DNA of 64,000 bases from the NCBI GenBank assembly GCA_963576725.1, contig OY755236.1, positions 64,392,636 through 64,456,635 of the forward strand, written 5' to 3'. The notes beneath the pieces were generated by a model that was not told where the DNA came from, ran no database searches, and worked only from the letters and a program-made list of their open reading frames with translations. A program made the translations under genes and the position numbers. The first letter of the stretch is position 1. Each line of letters opens with the position of its first letter. This DNA comes from Azorinus chamasolen. Taxonomy: Eukaryota; Mollusca; Bivalvia; Cardiida; Solecurtidae. Below, in pieces: positions 55,701 to 64,000 of the stretch.

Positions 55701-58700
55701 AATATAATGACATCATCAATATTAATTAGATTAATTGTTATAATAGCACATGGAAATTTTGCATATATAAGTCAACATAGCAGACCCTGATCAGACGGTT
55801 CCTATAGGAACTGGGTCTACACTGTTTGCGAAGACATATTTATGGAGTAAAGGGTCAAATGATTGTTTTTTTCTTTAACCCTTTCCATAAATACACCTTT
55901 CTATGCCTCTGTAGTAAGCACTTCTTGAAACCATTTTGATTAATAGAGCATTTGCTCCTATAGGAGCAAATGCTCTATTTATCACAATGGTTTCAAACTA
56001 CAAAATTCTATAAAAAAATCCTTTTCTCTAGTTAATGCTCCTTTTCAGTAGATTTATTCAAAGTGGTTGGATCTAAAAATAGCCTATGAAGGAAAGGGTT
56101 AAAACAACATGCATGCATATGTACATTTTAATTACATTAAACCTTTACCTGGTGAATATTCAAGTAAGAAACAATGACATAATTGATATAAATTAACTAT
56201 TTTTATAATTGCATATGGACACAGGTATTTTGTTGGCTCAGGCAGAAACTGTAGAATCAGATCTACATATTATTTCATAAACAAAGAGACCGGGCCCTGA
56301 TCAGATAGCTTTAACACAAGCTATCTTGATTTACATTTTTATACCCCCCTTTTGAAAAAATGGGGGTATATTGCTTTGCACATGTCGGTCGGTAGGTCGG
56401 TCGGTCGGTCGGTCGGTCGGTCGGTCTGTCTGTCGGTCGGTAGATCGATGGTTTCCGAACGATAACTAATAAACGACTTGGCCTAGAATCTTCAAACTTG
56501 CTGTGGTGGTTGGTCATGACAAGTAGATGACCCCTATTGTTTTTTAGGTCACTAGGTCAAAGGTCAAGGTCACCATGACCTAAAATGGTGAAATAGTTTC
56601 CGATCAATAACTGCTCAAGGGTTTGGCATGGGATCTTCAAACTTGCTGTGGTGGTTGGTCATGACAAGTAGATGACCCCTATTGATTTTGAGGTCACTAG
56701 GTCAAAGGTCAAGGTCACCATGACCTTAAATGGTTAAATGGTTTCCGATCAATAACTGCTCAAGGGTTCAGCTTAGAATCTTCAAACTTGCTGTGGTAGT
56801 TGGTCATGACCACTGGATGACCCCTATTGATTTTGAGGTCACTAGGTCAAAGGTCAAGGTCACCATGACCTTAACTGGTAAAATGGTTTCTGATCAATAA
56901 CTGCTCAAGGGTTTGGCCTAGGATCTTCAAATTTGCTGTGGTGGTTGGTAATGACCACTAGATGACCCCTATTGCTTTTTAGGTCACTATGTCAAAGGTC
57001 AAGGTCACCATGCTCTTAAATGGTCAAATGGTTTCCAATCAATAACTGCTCAAGGGGTTGGCTTAGAATCTTCAAACTTGCTGCTGTAGTTGGTCATGAC
57101 AACTGGATGGCCCCTATTGTATTTGAGGTCACTAGGTTAAAGGTCAAGGTCACCATGACCTTAACTTGTAAAATGGTTTCTGATCAATAACTGCTCAAGG
57201 GTTTGGCTTAGGATCTTCAGACTTGCTGTGGTGGTTGGTTGTGACCCCTTGATGACCCCTAAAGTTGTTGAGGTCACTAGGTCAAAGGTCAAGGTCACCA
57301 TGACCTTAACTGGTGAAATGGTTTGCGATTAATAACTGCTCAAGGGTTTGGCTTAGGATCTTCAAACTTGCTGAGGTGGTTGGTCATGACAACTAGATGA
57401 CCCCTATTGATTTTGAGGTCACTAGGTTAAAGATCAAGGTCATCATGACCTTAACTGATGAAATGGTTTCCAATTAATAACTGCTCAATGGTTTGGTTCG
57501 GGATCTTCAAACTTGCTGTGGTAGTTGGTTGTGACCACTTGATGACCCTTAAAGTTGTTGAGGTCAAAAGGTCAAAGGTCAAGGTCACCATGACCTGAAT
57601 ATGTGAAATGTTTTCAGATCAATAAATGATCAGTGATTTGGCTTAGGATATTCAAAGTTGCTGTGGTGATTAGTCACGACCGCTAGATGACCTCTATAGT
57701 TGAGGTCACTAGATCAAAGGTCAGGGGGTCGGGGGTATACATGTTTTACAAACATCTCTTGTTTGTAAAGGCGTTAAAAGGCATCTCTGTTACTTAAAGG
57801 GTTAAGCAATGGACTGTCACAAATTCTTATATACATGTATGTACATGACTCAAACTGTCATTGGTTGCAAACTCCTCTAACTGTATTATTAAATGATAAT
57901 GTGAGTTGATTACTAATACCTTATTCTCGTGCTGTGCAACTTTATTGGTATCAAGGAATAGCATACATGCATCAATTTAACTTTCTATACAACTTTATTG
58001 ATATCAAGGAATAGCATACATGCATCAATATGACTTGCATACATGCAACATTATTATACTGCAAAGTAAAATCCTCGATTTTGATTAGTCAATTATCCAT
58101 GTGTAAAGAGTCGTGTATCCCTCAAAATTTTGATGTATATACGAAGTCATCAACAGCGATGGAATTTCCCTATTGAGGGCCTCGCTTCGTTGCTAAAAGA
58201 AAATGGCTGACAGACTTCACTTGGTCAATTCGATCCAAACAACCGCGCTCAAACTAAATAACAAGAGTTTGGGGCTGAACAAGGTTATCCATTAAGAAAC
58301 ATTTTTGTATTAGTTGTTGTATAAGAATGTAAATTGTTTTAAATACATTGCAACAGAAGGTGGCGAAGGTCTTATTCTGCTCTGATGCTGCGAATGCTGT
58401 CAAAATGCTTGTGCACATACTGATTAGCCTCCAAATCTCCGTTTTACAAAGACAATCCACGCCCAATTTGATTCAGATATTATTTATGCACACGCACAGT
58501 ACACATACCTGTAAATTGCAGTATAGCCACTCCTTTCAACGCCCATTTTTTTAATATTATAAAAACGTCATTATGACATCATCTTAATGATGTCGGAATT
58601 TGGTCATTCCCTCAATTAAGTTTAACCGTTCTCATGCTGAAAAATAGTGTCTGCTTAATCTCTAATCTGCTCAAAGTTTACTAACGTCTGATTCTTTCTA

Positions 58701-61700
58701 TTCTCTGAGAAAGTAATACACTAGGAAGATCCCTTTCTATCCACAAATGTAATAAGCAGCTTATTACACAGTGAACTAGGGCCTAACAGCTCGGGCAACA
58801 TGATTTTCCTTAGCAGGGAATAAAAAGTCATATACCCCGCCAATGATCTGTATAACTAATCATATCACTGGCATACATGCAACAATATGACTAGCATACA
58901 TGCATCATTATGATTAGCATACATTCATCAGTCTGACTGTTTACCACAACCATAATGCCTCTGTTTTTTCAGACTTCTTTGTGTAACACAGCCATAGACA
59001 ATCCCATGCAGAAAACTAGAACAGACTTGATAAATAGCATCATTCATTTCCTAGAGACCGACACAGTCAGGTATGTCCAGGTGGAGTGAAACCTCTCGAA
59101 AAAGAGACCACTCAAAAGAAGTCTAATTTGCGGTGTTTAACTCCTTACTTTATATAAACACCTTTTCACACATCAGCAAATAGAGTAGACCCAGATCAGA
59201 CGGCTCCTTTAGGAGCCGTTTGAGCAGTGTCTGCTCTGTTTGCTAATGAAGTTTGATATATCGGTTTCTTTAGTTTCTAAAATGGCTACAATGTTCACCT
59301 TTCATATTGCATTAAAACTATTTTGTCCATGAATATTCATTAGGTATTGATATTTGGAACTGATATAGAATGTGGAAAGGGTTAAGACAGTAAAAATAGC
59401 AGATGATGAACTTTTGCAGACAGTATTTATTTAGCATGTAAAGAGATAATGCACAGTAAAGTGAATGCTTTACTTTTGTTCTGCATTAAGGACCCATCTG
59501 CTTTTAACCCTTTACTTGATGAATATTCATATAGTAAATAATGAATGTATGAATATTAATTGGCTGAATTTTTACAAAGGAGCCATCTGATATTTGTCTA
59601 CTCTGTTTGAATAGGTGTCAGAAGGTGCCTCTATTTGGTAAAGAGTTAAGGATCTCCATGTTTATTCAGGGCAGTAAACCCCCTCTAAACCGGAATTCTA
59701 AAAAAGAATAATTTAGATACTTTTAGGCAGGTGGCTGCTTAATGCAGGGTGAAAGTCATGCTGAAAGCACCTAGAGGAAATTTCTGCATGACTTTCACCC
59801 TACATTAAGCTGCCACCTGTCTCCAAGACATCCGATTTGGAGGGGTTTTACTGTATGTGGTCACTCTAAGTTATACCAAACAAAAGTGCCTGAAAGAATA
59901 TGCGTCGGTAGATGTATAGCAAACAATGCTCTGTCTTCCACCAAAAGGTGTAGGTTAGAGGTCAATCATGCCTAGATCTGATTTATCCATGTATGCCTAA
60001 TGTCAGTAAAAAGTGGACATTTCCAAACAGTTTAGATCCAGATTAGAGGACCCCTGAAGGAGCCATTTAATCAGTCTGCACTATTTGCTTCATAAATCAT
60101 TTTCCAAAATTGTCAGCAAAAGAATTCTGGCAGAAACATGGCTTCAAATGAAAATAATATATATTTGTGTAAGTGCATAGAAAATGAGATATAACCCTTT
60201 CCCTATTTAATAATCATGGAAGAAATAATATTGTCACAAATATTAATGAACCAAACTATTTTAAAGCATTATTAACAATGGAATTTTTGACTGTGGTGGA
60301 GTGTATAGAATTTATATACAGTAATTCCATAAACAAATAGAGCAGATCCTGATCAGACGACTCCTACACAAATCATCTGATCTGGGTCTACCCTGTTCGG
60401 AAATGTGTGAAAATGTATTTATATGAAGGGAAGGGTTTAATGGGTTATAATATGTGTACATGTACTCAGTACTCTGTTATCTCAAGATGTAAGAAAACAA
60501 ACCATGCTTCATATCCTTGTACGGTAATATTTGAGATACTGTGAAAAATTTCTACACCAAAAAAACTCATAACAAACTCAAGATTTAAGCCTTTCCTATT
60601 GCATGGACTCTACAATTAAACATTAATGGACCATTCTACTTAGAATATTCAGCATTTAAAGAGTTATGATATATAAAGATGATTGTGTGTCACAGTTACA
60701 GGGAATCCGAGCCGGTTGATTTGCAGCAGATACAGGAACAGGAGTGGGATCCTGTTGTAGAATGGATAGAGAAAAGGTAATGTACCCAATCAACCCTATG
60801 AATATTCATGTATGAAATAGTGACATCATGAATATCTATGAGCTGAATTTTTATAATGGTGTTTGACCGCAGTATTGTTTGATTGATTTTTTGCAGAAAC
60901 TGTAGAATCAGATCTATATAATTCTTCACGCAAACAAGGCATAAATTGAACAGATGGCTTCTACAGGAGCCGTCTGATTGGGGTCTTCTCTGTTTGCAAA
61001 GGTTTTTAAAGGGTCTTCATCAGGTAATTTGACCCTTTACGTGACAATCCCAGCCTATATGAGCCTTTACAGAGTAAACTCTGATCTGATAGCTCCTATA
61101 AGAACTGTTTGCTCAGGATGTGCTGGGTTTTTTTTTTGAAAATGATATACATGTATTTGTGAAGTGCATTGAAAATGAGATTTAAATTGGTTAAAATATG
61201 TACTCTGTACACTTTTTTCTCAAAATGTAAGAAAACAAACCATGCTTCATATCCCTGTAATATTTGAAATATTGTGAAAACTTTCTGGGGCAAAAAACTC
61301 ATACACACACTCAAGATTTAAGTCTTTCCTACTGAATGACTCTACAATTAAAAGAAAACCCCTATTTGATGCCTTTTTGCAAAAAGAGTAGACCCAGAGT
61401 TAAAAATTCAGCCTGTCAGTATGTATGTTGTCATTATTTCTGACACAAGTAGTCAGGAGGTAAAGAGTTAAATGTTTCCCTGTCCAATATTCACGTACGA
61501 AATTATGATATCATGGATATTTGTAGAAGTTTTATAATGTAAACTTTTCGAGGAAATGTTTTGCTTTGGCAAAACTGTGGATTCAGATCTATAGGATCAT
61601 ATGATCTGGGTCTATTCTGTTTGCATATGCATGTAAATGAGTTTATATGAAGGAAAGGGTTATAAAACTACTTTTCTAGTAGACTACTGTTGCATATAGC

Positions 61701-63954
61701 AATGTATGTCTTTTTTCAGTAATATAATGCAAGAATATTAATATTCATATTGGGTGGTGTTATGCATGAATATTCATCAGATAAAAAGGTAACAGAGCTT
61801 TGTGATAACCATTTTAAAGAGTTTGGATGTAGATTTGATGGATTGTAGTTCTATGTCTGTTCAGAATGTATACTGTTTGTTATGCTGATCAGCCCGAGAT
61901 CAGTGTTTTATAATGATGAAATAATTGAATGGGTATTTTAACCCTTTTCCTCATATAAACTCGTTTTCACGTATTTGCAAACAGAATAGACCCAGATCAG
62001 ATGGCTCCTAGCCCTTTGATTAGGGTCTGCTCTGATTGCTAGTGGATTTATATAGATCTGTTTCTTTAGTGTCTAAATGGCTTCAGTGTTCGACCTTTCA
62101 TATTTCATTATAACTATTTTGTCCATAAATATTCAGTAGGTATTAAAATTTGGGAAAAAAATATAACAGGGAAAGGGTTAAAACTGTTTCTACATATTTA
62201 ATTGATAAAAAAGATGTCAATTTTTAAGAGTGCTAAAGGTAAAATATGATGATTACCTGTAAATCTGTCCCACACAAGGTGTGAGGCATATTGCTCTTAT
62301 CTGTCTGTCCATAAGATGATCAATGTTGATGCAAATATGCACATAAAGTAGTAAATTTTTGTTCCGGCCATTTTGTGTGTCCAAATTCTCATACACCATG
62401 TGGAGGATTTATTTCAAACTTCACAGATGAAATACCTTGATGTGAAGATTGTTGGAAAGAAGAGAATTTTTGCTCAGACCATTTTTGACAGAGTTATGTG
62501 ATTTGGAAAAAAATTCTTCACTACATGTATATATTTTGTGTTTCCAACTCCTCATACACAATTACAATCAATTGCTATAGTCGTAAAGAATGGAATTTTT
62601 GATCAGACCATTTTTCCCTGAGTTACAGGACTTTGAAATTTTCTTCACTATATAAATTGAATTTTCTTCAACCAAAGGAACCTTGATGTGAAGATGGTTA
62701 TAAATAAGTAAACTTTTACGGTGACCATTTTGCCAAAGTTACAGAACTTTGTTACTTTTTTCCCCAAAAAAACATGCTTGAAATAGAGACTATATCACCA
62801 AAAGGGTGCATCCATGTTATATGGTCACAATTCTAGTTATATACAAAAAATTTAAGAATGTGCTGTGGAACTTCTCCACAGCAACAACTCAACCTTTTAC
62901 CTATTAGATACGTCATTGAATAATTTTGCCAAAAGAGTAGATCCAAATCAGAAAGCTCCTACAGGAGCTGTCCGATCAGGGTCTGTTCTTGTTTACTTAT
63001 TGCGTAGACCCTGATCAAACTGCTCATGAAAGAGAGGTTTGATCTGGGTCGAACAATTTGTCTTTGTTTGTGTGTTTGAATATCTAATATATAAAATAAG
63101 GTATTGGATGAAGGTGTATTTCCTCTGATTTCCAGATATGAAATTGAGGTACCAATTTTCACAAGCATATCGGCCTGTCAGGACCTGCCAGATAAGACAA
63201 TTGACACCCTGGCTGCCCACATGGAGTCCCATAATACATGGGCCCTATTTGGTTAGTAAACAGAGTCAGATCAGAACTCTTTAATCCTTTACTCCATTAA
63301 TATTCCTGTAAGAAATGATTATATCATCAATACTAATAAAACAAAAATTATTGTTATAAAAGCACATAGACACAGTATTTTTGGAAAATGGAAGAAACTC
63401 TAGAACCATATCTATACTGTATCAAAAGCAAACAGAGCAGACCCTGATAAGATAGCTCCTTCAGGAGCCATATGATCGTTGTCTACTCTGTTTGCACAGG
63501 CGTAGAAAGGTGTATTTATGGAGTAAAGGGGTAAGGCCAATTTGTGAATAACCTATGCAAACGGTTTAGATTTGATTTACTCCATAAATATGCCTTTCTG
63601 TGCCTTTGCAAACAGGGTAGATCCAGATCAGACAGCTCCTGTAGGAGCTGTCTGATCAGGGTCTGCTCTGTTTGCTTATGATATGGTATAGATATGATTC
63701 TACAGTTTCTGCCATGGCCAAAACTTCCTGTGTCTATGTACACGTACATGCAGTTACATATTTTGGTCATGGATACACAAGTTACATACATGTATTTAGG
63801 TCACTGATGCCAGCTTATTTATACATTTATATTTTCAGGCTATAATTACGCTACAGAAACCACCAAGTCACTAGTATTAACACTGGCTCTGATGGACAAA
63901 TTTATAAGTGTGGAAAAATGTGTTCAACTGTCAAGGCTAGAACAGGATTTTCAG
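46663..63954 (+). CDS. ATPAF2: ATPAF2 / ATP12, mitochondrial F1-ATPase assembly chaperone (7 exons seen; 3' end off the window)
   Basis: Exons 46663-46783, 52104-52148, 55186-55331, 58973-59070, 60696-60776, 63136-63251 and 63839-63954 join into 241 codons without a stop. In known homologues ATP12 works in the mitochondrial matrix, binding free F1 alpha subunit before assembly of the ATP synthase head. The first ~40 residues are rich in Arg/Ser/Lys and lack acidic residues until Asp32, as in a matrix-targeting peptide. Family blocks follow in order: KRFYKNAAI, FEINLDQRKLKTP, VPNEALALACATEW, TMHLTSLCNTAIDNP, FLETDTVSYR, EWDPVVEWIEKRYEIEV, HMESHNTWALFG, TKSLVLTLALMDKFISVE and LSRLEQDFQ. The human protein is 289 residues, so about 45-50 C-terminal residues should lie beyond the window. 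An in-frame TAA at 46651-46653 and a good Kozak context (A at -3, G at +4) fix the start. Confidence 0.96.
47060..47220 (+). pseudogene. Fragment of a non-LTR reverse transcriptase C-terminus
   Basis: An open stretch encodes TKYYFFPLTVVQWNSLPPHV then VSADTKVHS. This resembles the ...SFFPRTIxxWNxLPxxVVxA... C-terminal motif of Jockey/CR1-type elements. It lies in ATPAF2 intron 1. Confidence 0.5.
47302..47460 (-). pseudogene. Second reverse transcriptase C-terminal fragment, opposite strand
   Basis: Minus-strand frame has NGKTPQYRNSFFVDTTVHWN and VHADSKEAFKTAL, the familiar C-terminal GKT-x-QY-xx-SFF-x-T-xx-WN signature of metazoan non-LTR elements. Only this end survives. Confidence 0.55.
47690..47920 (-). 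mobile_element. tRNA-derived SINE
   Basis: Minus strand starts GGTTGCAGTGGTCTAGTGGT (A-box-like TGGTCTAGTGG) and continues through GTCCGGGGTTCAAATCCCGG (B box GGTTCAAATCC) into a ~150-bp body with ATTAAAATGGGTACC. This head-plus-body layout is that of a Pol III SINE. It lies in ATPAF2 intron 1. Confidence 0.65.
47921..49068. other. ATPAF2 intron 1, unrecognised sequence
   Basis: One inverted repeat around 48066-48284 (AAAGAGTTTTGATAAAACCC and GTGTCGGACAC-like ends) gives mirrored open frames on the two strands. No gene seen. Confidence 0.4.
49069..50303 (+). mobile_element. CTGTCCGTC / TCAAGGTCA tandem-repeat element, copy 1 (ATPAF2 intron 1)
   Basis: Starts CCCCCACCGCATAGCGGAGG, then CGTCTGTCCGTCTGTCCGT, then several ~180-bp units with GTGTCCGCTCCATATCT, GATGATGTGCAGAACA and CTCAAGGTCAAGGTCACATT. 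It ends GGTGGCGGCGGTGGGGGATA then GGACTGCCTTGTT. Not coding. It resembles non-autonomous repeats widespread in bivalve genomes (recollection, not searched). Confidence 0.75.
50304..50372. other. Spacer between the two 1.2-kb elements
   Basis: About 70 bp of apparently unique sequence between the two copies; nothing recognised. Confidence 0.4.
50373..51526 (+). mobile_element. CTGTCCGTC / TCAAGGTCA tandem-repeat element, copy 2
   Basis: Direct-orientation second copy 70 bp after the first. It begins CATAGCGGAGGGGGGTTATA and ends with the same GGTGGCGGCGGTGGGGG...GGACTGCCTTGTT. Units correspond one to one with copy 1, so the pair probably arose by duplication of the whole element. Confidence 0.75.
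52104..52148 (+). CDS. ATPAF2: ATPAF2 exon 2
   Basis: A 45-nt micro-exon encoding ELKRFYKNAAIIEDN, matching the KRFYQNVSI block of human ATP12. It has a strong TTTTTTCTTTTCAG acceptor and a GTAAGT donor. Phases fit exons 1 and 3. Confidence 0.93.
52320..52521. mobile_element. Family A MITE in ATPAF2 intron 2
   Basis: CCCTTTACTCTATAAATGTT to TTTATGGGATAAAGGGTTAA. Centre CAGATGGCTCCTATAACAAC...CGTCTGATCTGG. Confidence 0.65.
52787..53017. mobile_element. Family A MITE in ATPAF2 intron 2
   Basis: TTAACCCTTACCTCCATGAA to CATGGAGTAAAAGTTAA. The apex is deleted (CTGATCAGTCTGATCTGG). Confidence 0.7.
53098..53539 (+). mobile_element. LTR-type miniature element related to 44745-45420
   Basis: Left repeat about 53098-53279 ends GGTTACA. 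Two nt later comes TGGTGCCTAATGTGGGAC (53282-53299), which differs by four transitions from the tRNA-Lys(CUU) primer-binding sequence. The right repeat starts TGTCATGG at 53380. Both repeats carry TGGCGAT...GTA and a TAGGAATCTCGAGGTCT-like tRNA segment with a weak B box. It sits in ATPAF2 intron 2. Confidence 0.55.
53650..55182 (+). mobile_element. AGGTCA-rich tandem-repeat element, copy 1 (ATPAF2 intron 2)
   Basis: Starts with a CCCCCC/GGGGG hairpin, then a (GGTC)n tract near 53693, then about ten units of ~145 bp. Each unit has ACTAGGTCAAAGGTCAAGG, then CACCATGACC, and later AATAACTGCTCAAGGGTTTG. It ends GGGGGTATACATG plus ACAAACATCTCTTGTTT. It shares its whole layout with 56341-57770. No coding capacity. 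The last bases form the polypyrimidine tract of ATPAF2 exon 3. Confidence 0.8.
55186..55331 (+). CDS. ATPAF2: ATPAF2 exon 3
   Basis: Encodes GWFEINLDQRKLKTPGGNLF through ATEWNSQKKEIKRHTMHL, the most conserved N-terminal block. The donor is GTAAAA. The acceptor TCTCTTGTTTCAG directly abuts the end of a tandem-repeat element (53650-55182), which appears to supply the polypyrimidine tract. Confidence 0.95.
55455..55660. mobile_element. Family C MITE in ATPAF2 intron 3
   Basis: CAGAAGAGCCTCTCAAAAAC to GAGGGTTTGCTG, TA on both sides. Palindrome AATGCAGAAATCTCCTGTAG/GAGTTTTCTGCAT. Confidence 0.7.
55670..55858. mobile_element. Family A MITE, shortened
   Basis: CTAACCCTTTACTCCATGAA to TTATGGAGTAAAGGGTCAA. 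Part of the right hairpin arm is missing (GGTTCCTATAGGAACTGGG). Confidence 0.65.
55875..56102. mobile_element. Family B MITE, complete
   Basis: TTAACCCTTTCCATAAATAC to GAAGGAAAGGGTTAA. Palindrome 55927-55994, apex GCTCCTATAGGAGC. Confidence 0.8.
56137..57805. mobile_element. Family A MITE split by the AGGTCA-rich element
   Basis: Left part begins TTAAACCTTTACCTGGTGAA and reaches the central CCCTGATCAGATAGCT. The right remnant GTAAAGGCGTTAAAAGGC...CTTAAAGGGTTAA closes at TTAA 57802-57805. The 1.4-kb element lies between them. Confidence 0.7.
56341..57770 (+). mobile_element. AGGTCA-rich tandem-repeat element, copy 2 (ATPAF2 intron 3)
   Basis: Same start hairpin, GGTC tract (56386-56440), ~145-bp units and end sequence as the copy at 53650-55182. 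It is inserted into a family A MITE: the left part is at 56137-56340 and the right end, with TTAA, at about 57765-57805. Confidence 0.8.
57936..58972. other. ATPAF2 intron 3, small direct repeats and unrecognised sequence
   Basis: CAACTTTATTGRTATCAAGG with ATAGCATACATGCATCAA occurs twice (57948-58030). GCATACATGCAWCA recurs at 58030-58050 and 58870-58930. No gene recognised. Confidence 0.5.
58973..59070 (+). CDS. ATPAF2: ATPAF2 exon 4
   Basis: Encodes TSLCNTAIDNPMQKTRTDLI then NSIIHFLETDTV plus a split codon. The acceptor is CTGTTTTTTCAG and the donor GTATGT. It matches the family TLCNTSLDNP block. Confidence 0.95.
59137..59385. mobile_element. Family A MITE in ATPAF2 intron 4
   Basis: TTAACTCCTTACTTTATATA to TGTGGAAAGGGTTAA. 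Centre CAGACGGCTCCTTTAGGAGC plus CGTTTGAGCAG, nearly perfect. Confidence 0.75.
59504..59649. mobile_element. Family A MITE without left hairpin arm
   Basis: TTAACCCTTTACTTGATGAA to TTGGTAAAGAGTTAA; only AGGAGCCATCTGAT of the centre remains. Confidence 0.6.
59672..59853. mobile_element. Family C MITE, complete
   Basis: CAGTAAACCCCCTCTAAACC to TTTGGAGGGGTTTTACTG. Long arms GGCAGGTGGCTGCTTAATGC and TTAAGCTGCCACCTGTC; apex CACCTAGAGGAA. Confidence 0.75.
60191..60440. mobile_element. Family A MITE in ATPAF2 intron 4
   Basis: ATAACCCTTTCCCTATTTAA to GAAGGGAAGGGTTTAA. Centre CAGACGACTCCTACACAAAT. Confidence 0.65.
60696..60776 (+). CDS. ATPAF2: ATPAF2 exon 5
   Basis: Encodes (S)YRESEPVDLQQIQEQEWDP then VVEWIEK and a split Arg codon. 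The acceptor CACAG|TTACAG was chosen because it keeps the Tyr-Arg of the family's CYR. A second in-frame AG lies 6 nt downstream. The donor is GTAATG. Confidence 0.92.
60790..61670. mobile_element. Cluster of family A copies in ATPAF2 intron 5
   Basis: Copies begin AACCCTATGAATATTCATGT (60793) and TTAAATGTTTCCCTGTCCAA (61468), with right parts at 60975-61030 and 61605-61663 (GAAGGAAAGGGTTA). Several lack one hairpin arm. Confidence 0.5.
61938..62181. mobile_element. Family A MITE, complete
   Basis: TTAACCCTTTTCCTCATATA to CAGGGAAAGGGTTAA. The hairpin is shortened (CAGATGGCTCCTAGCCCTTTG). Confidence 0.75.
62240..62870. repeat. Diverged interspersed repeat in ATPAF2 intron 5
   Basis: Three loose units carry GACCATTTTTGACAGAGTTA / GACCATTTTTCCCTGAGTTA / GACCATTTTGCCAAAGTTAC, with ACCTTGATGTGAAGAT. 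This looks like an old tandem-repeat element. Confidence 0.5.
63136..63251 (+). CDS. ATPAF2: ATPAF2 exon 6
   Basis: Encodes (R)YEIEVPIFTSISACQDLPD to AAHMESHNTWALF. The acceptor is TGATTTCCAG and the donor GTTAGT. HMESHNTWAL corresponds to the family HLASYNTWAL block. Confidence 0.95.
63281..63534. mobile_element. Family A MITE in ATPAF2 intron 6
   Basis: TTAATCCTTTACTCCATTAA to TTATGGAGTAAAGGGGTAA. Centre AAGATAGCTCCTTCAGGAGC. A further copy with a perfect centre (CAGACAGCTCCTGTAGGAGC) runs 63570-63790. Confidence 0.7.
63839..63954 (+). CDS. ATPAF2: ATPAF2 exon 7 (last exon inside the window)
   Basis: Encodes (G)YNYATETTKSLVLTLALMD then KFISVEKCVQLSRLEQDFQ. The acceptor is TATTTTCAG and the donor GTAAAA at 63955. 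The next exon, with the family's IEWAHDxEL block, must lie beyond 64000. Confidence 0.94.
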
Positions 63955-64000
63955 GTAAAATGCAGCTTTCATGCCCTTTCCCTTATCCCTTTACTCCATA

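Overview
This window is nuclear animal DNA: the genes are split by GT-AG introns, intergenic DNA is AT-rich, and transposon remnants are very dense. The protein similarities and several repeat styles (AGGTCA-rich tandem elements, CTGTCCGTCTGTCCG elements, tRNA-derived SINEs) suggest a bivalve mollusc. That assignment is inference, since no search could be run.

Three host genes can be supported. (1) GID4, minus strand, five coding exons between 39332 and 46492, appears complete (200 codons before the stop). It encodes the substrate receptor of the CTLH/GID E3 ubiquitin ligase. (2) ATPAF2 (ATP12), plus strand, seven exons from 46663 to 63954, runs off the right edge. It encodes the mitochondrial chaperone for the F1-ATPase alpha subunit. 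The two start codons are 170 bp apart, head to head, around two opposed CCAAT boxes. The same pair is adjacent and divergent in human. (3) One first coding exon of a PDZ-LIM (Zasp/PDLIM-type) protein lies at 12521-12634 on the minus strand; no other exon of it was recognised.

The rest is mobile or repetitive. Roughly 1-32 kb is almost paved with short non-autonomous elements, mostly TTAA-flanked with CCC...GGG ends (piggyBac-like MITEs, called here A, B, D, E and H), plus a TA-flanked pogo/mariner-like family (C). Most carry a central palindrome of about 50-70 bp. Families A, B, C, E and H share the apex GCTCCTNNAGGAGC although their stems differ. There are minisatellites at 2.6-3.05 kb and 14.03-15.69 kb and a polypurine tract at 21.4-21.8 kb. 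From 32.2 to 36.8 kb, diverged terminal inverted repeats enclose a decayed non-LTR reverse transcriptase that itself holds a hAT-like insertion. The introns of GID4 and ATPAF2 hold the same MITEs, LTR-type miniature elements (TRIMs) whose LTRs contain tRNA-like sequence, two 1.2-kb and two 1.4-1.5-kb AGGTCA-rich tandem-repeat elements, reverse transcriptase fragments and a SINE.

The most interesting observations are the miniature LTR element at 45689-46118, whose LTRs each contain a complete tRNA-Thr-like cloverleaf; the hairpin module with a conserved apex and changing stems shared by unrelated MITE families; and a tandem-repeat element whose last bases form the polypyrimidine tract of an ATPAF2 splice acceptor.
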